From NCBI GenBank assembly GCA_032622095.1, contig CP136062.1, positions 226,374,578 to 226,438,577 on the forward strand: DNA of 64,000 bases, read 5' to 3'. Of this stretch, positions 62,661-64,000 are shown piece by piece; position 1 is the stretch's first letter; each line of letters starts with the position of its first letter. The position numbers and the translations under genes were made by a program. The notes under the pieces were generated by a model that was not told the DNA's origin, did not search any database, and saw nothing but the letters and a program-made list of their open reading frames with translations. Source of the DNA: Siphonodentalium dalli. Its lineage: Eukaryota > Mollusca > Scaphopoda > Gadilida > Siphonodentaliidae.

Positions 62661-63545
62661 CCAGTTGATGATTTCATGGGTTCTGACCACACAATCCTCT
62701 GGTTGCCTTGTGGTTTATAGCAACAGTTGATGATTTCATGGGTTCTGACCACACAATCCTCTGGTTGCCTTGTGGTTTATAGCTACAGTTGATGATTTCA
62801 TGGGTTCTGACCACACAATCCTCTGGTTGTCTTGTGGTTTATAGCTACAGTTGATGATTTCGTGGGTTCTGACCACACAATCCTCTGGTTGCCTTGTGGT
62901 TTATAGCTACAGTTGATGATTTCATGGGTTCTGACCACACAATCCTCTGGTTGCCTTGTGGTTTATAGCTACAGTTGATGATTTCATGGGTTCTGACCAC
63001 ACAATCCTCTGGTTGCCTTGTGGTTTATAGCTACAGTTGATGATTTCATGGGTTCTGACCACACAATCCTCTGGTTGCCTTGTGGTTTATATCTACAGTT
63101 GATGATTTCATGGGTTTTGACCACACAATCCTCTGGTTGCCTTGTGGTTTATAGCTACAGTTGATGATTTCATGGGTTCTGACAACACAATCCTCTGGTT
63201 GCCTTGTGGTTTATAGCTACAGTTGATGATTTCATGGGTTCTGACCACACAATCCTCTGGTTGGCTTGTGGTTTATAGCTACAGTTGATGATTTCATGGG
63301 TTCTGACCACACAATCCTCTGGTTGCCTTGTGGTTTATAGCTACAGTTGATGATTTCATGGGTTCTGACCACACAATCCTCTGGTTGTCTTGTGGTTTAT
63401 AGCTACAGTTGATGATTTCATGGGTTCTGACCACACAATCCTCTGGTTGCCTTGTGGTTTATAGCTACAGTTGATGATTTCATGGGTTCTGACCACACAA
63501 TCCTCTGGTTGCCTTGTGGTTTATAGCTACAGTTGATGATTTCAT
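62661..63545 (+). repeat. 62-bp minisatellite
   Basis: About 14 units of AGTTGATGATTTCATGGGTT, CTGACCACACAATCCTCTGG, TTGCCTTGTGGTTTATAGCT, AC. Units are almost identical, with single changes such as GTCTTG for GCCTTG. Low divergence indicates recent expansion or ongoing homogenisation. Confidence 0.95.
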
Positions 63546-63579
63546 TTGGCAAAAATGATGGCAAGTCACTTTTGATTCC

Positions 63580-63979
63580 TTAACCCTTTACCCAACAGAA
63601 GGCCCCTGTGCCAATGCATTCTCTTATATATGCGAGTCGACCATAGGTCGCCTCGCATATATAAGAGAATGCATTGGCTTAACACATTAAAAATTATAAA
63701 ATTGTTAAAGAATGTAAGAAAAAATGGTAAAAAGTGTTAAAAAAAGATTTTTTTTAGGCCAATGCATTCTCTTATATATGCGAGGCGACCTATGGTCGAC
63801 TCGCATATATAAGAGAATGCATTGGCACAGGGCATAACTGTAACTATCACAATGTGGTCAAGGAGCCGGTTCCAATGATATCCATATTTGTATGGTTCTA
63901 TTGAGACAGACCGAAGATATATTAGGCTGTTGAAGCTTTATTTGGCCGGTTTTGGCCGGTTTGTTGGGTAAAGGGTTAA
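63580..63979 (+). mobile_element. TTAA-A element, copy 15
   Basis: Full length, TTAA both sides, two hairpins, near-consensus. Sits 35 bp after the 62-bp array. Confidence 0.9.
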
Positions 63980-64000
63980 GAAAGTTTAATAATACGTGTC

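Noticed and set aside
62661-63545. CRISPR-like array
   Set aside because: The units are direct tandem repeats without unique spacers, and the setting is eukaryotic transposon-rich DNA. The same applies to the 35-, 42-, 43-, 69- and 85-bp arrays.
1168-63979. Complete piggyBac transposase
   Set aside because: I looked in all TTAA elements; none is longer than about 640 bp without nested insertions and none has a DDE/D-type frame. All are non-autonomous.

Overview
The window looks like gene-poor, AT-rich DNA from a metazoan nuclear genome. No intact cellular gene can be supported: all open frames are short, and most fall inside palindromic transposons or tandem arrays. A mollusc is the best guess. 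Several segments resemble repeats I recall as common in molluscan genomes: the motif AAGGGCCATAACTC near 35976, the (ACGGACAC)n tail near 32370, the C-rich/G-rich ending with ACAACTTTGTTGCGG at 32803-32840, the AAGATGGC/GGCCATGTTTT satellite at 30240-32360, and a SINE-like core with AGGTACCTGGC near 48090. This is recognition from memory and was not tested by a search.

Most of the sequence is interspersed non-autonomous DNA transposons and their debris. The family names are local to this report. Five families carry TTAA target duplications, as piggyBac-type elements do. TTAA-A (about 400 bp, ends CCCTTTACCCAACA) has two internal hairpins. TTAA-B (about 235-460 bp, ends CCCTTTGAGTGCC or CCCTTTCAGTGCC) has one. 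TTAA-C (about 230 bp, ends CCCTTTCATGAC) has two. TTAA-H (about 600 bp, ends AGGGGTACTGTAC) and TTAA-I (about 350-400 bp, ends AGGTACACAATC) lack it. A, B and C share an almost identical 69-bp hairpin cassette although their ends differ. Three further inverted-repeat groups are D (foldback, ends TACAGTAATGCCCTAAATAA, TA target), J (1.4 kb, ends TACTGTTATGCCCTAAGTAA, TA target) and E (foldback with AGAATGAGGTCCCCAGAGGG arms, often inside a longer E-long unit). Two Helitron-like elements start with TC, end with CTAG and sit between A and T.

Layout. 0-2 kb: E-long, a D palindrome and two head-to-head A copies. 2-3 kb: LINE 3' debris. 3.5-4.3 kb: Helitron-like element with a 9-bp array. 5-7.6 kb: C fragments, an 85-bp array, D and H. 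7.9-13 kb: a tandem duplication of about 1.84 kb carrying B, A and E insertions. 15-18.4 kb: 33-bp array, A, an inverted-repeat element, B, and a second head-to-head A pair. 19-23 kb: C, Helitron-like, D with nested A, C with nested A. 24 kb: pyrimidine-rich minisatellite. 26.5-29.5 kb: I, C, E, A and a tRNA-like SINE. 30-33 kb: satellite array and LINE 3' debris. 34-35.5 kb: J. 37-46 kb: repeat L with heat-shock-like motifs, E, N, A with nested H, B, a 43-bp array and a LINE reverse-transcriptase remnant. 46-47.4 kb: C array interrupted by a retro-like insertion. 49-63.5 kb: 42-, 69-, 24-, 30-, 35- and 62-bp arrays between A, B, C, D and E copies.

No transposase is encoded here, so every DNA element is non-autonomous and would depend on an enzyme supplied elsewhere. 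The main novelty is the shared hairpin cassette. Its arms and its single off-centre mismatch are kept, while its 5-bp tip changes on both sides together between families. One chimeric hairpin and several nested or empty-site comparisons let the insertion history be read directly.
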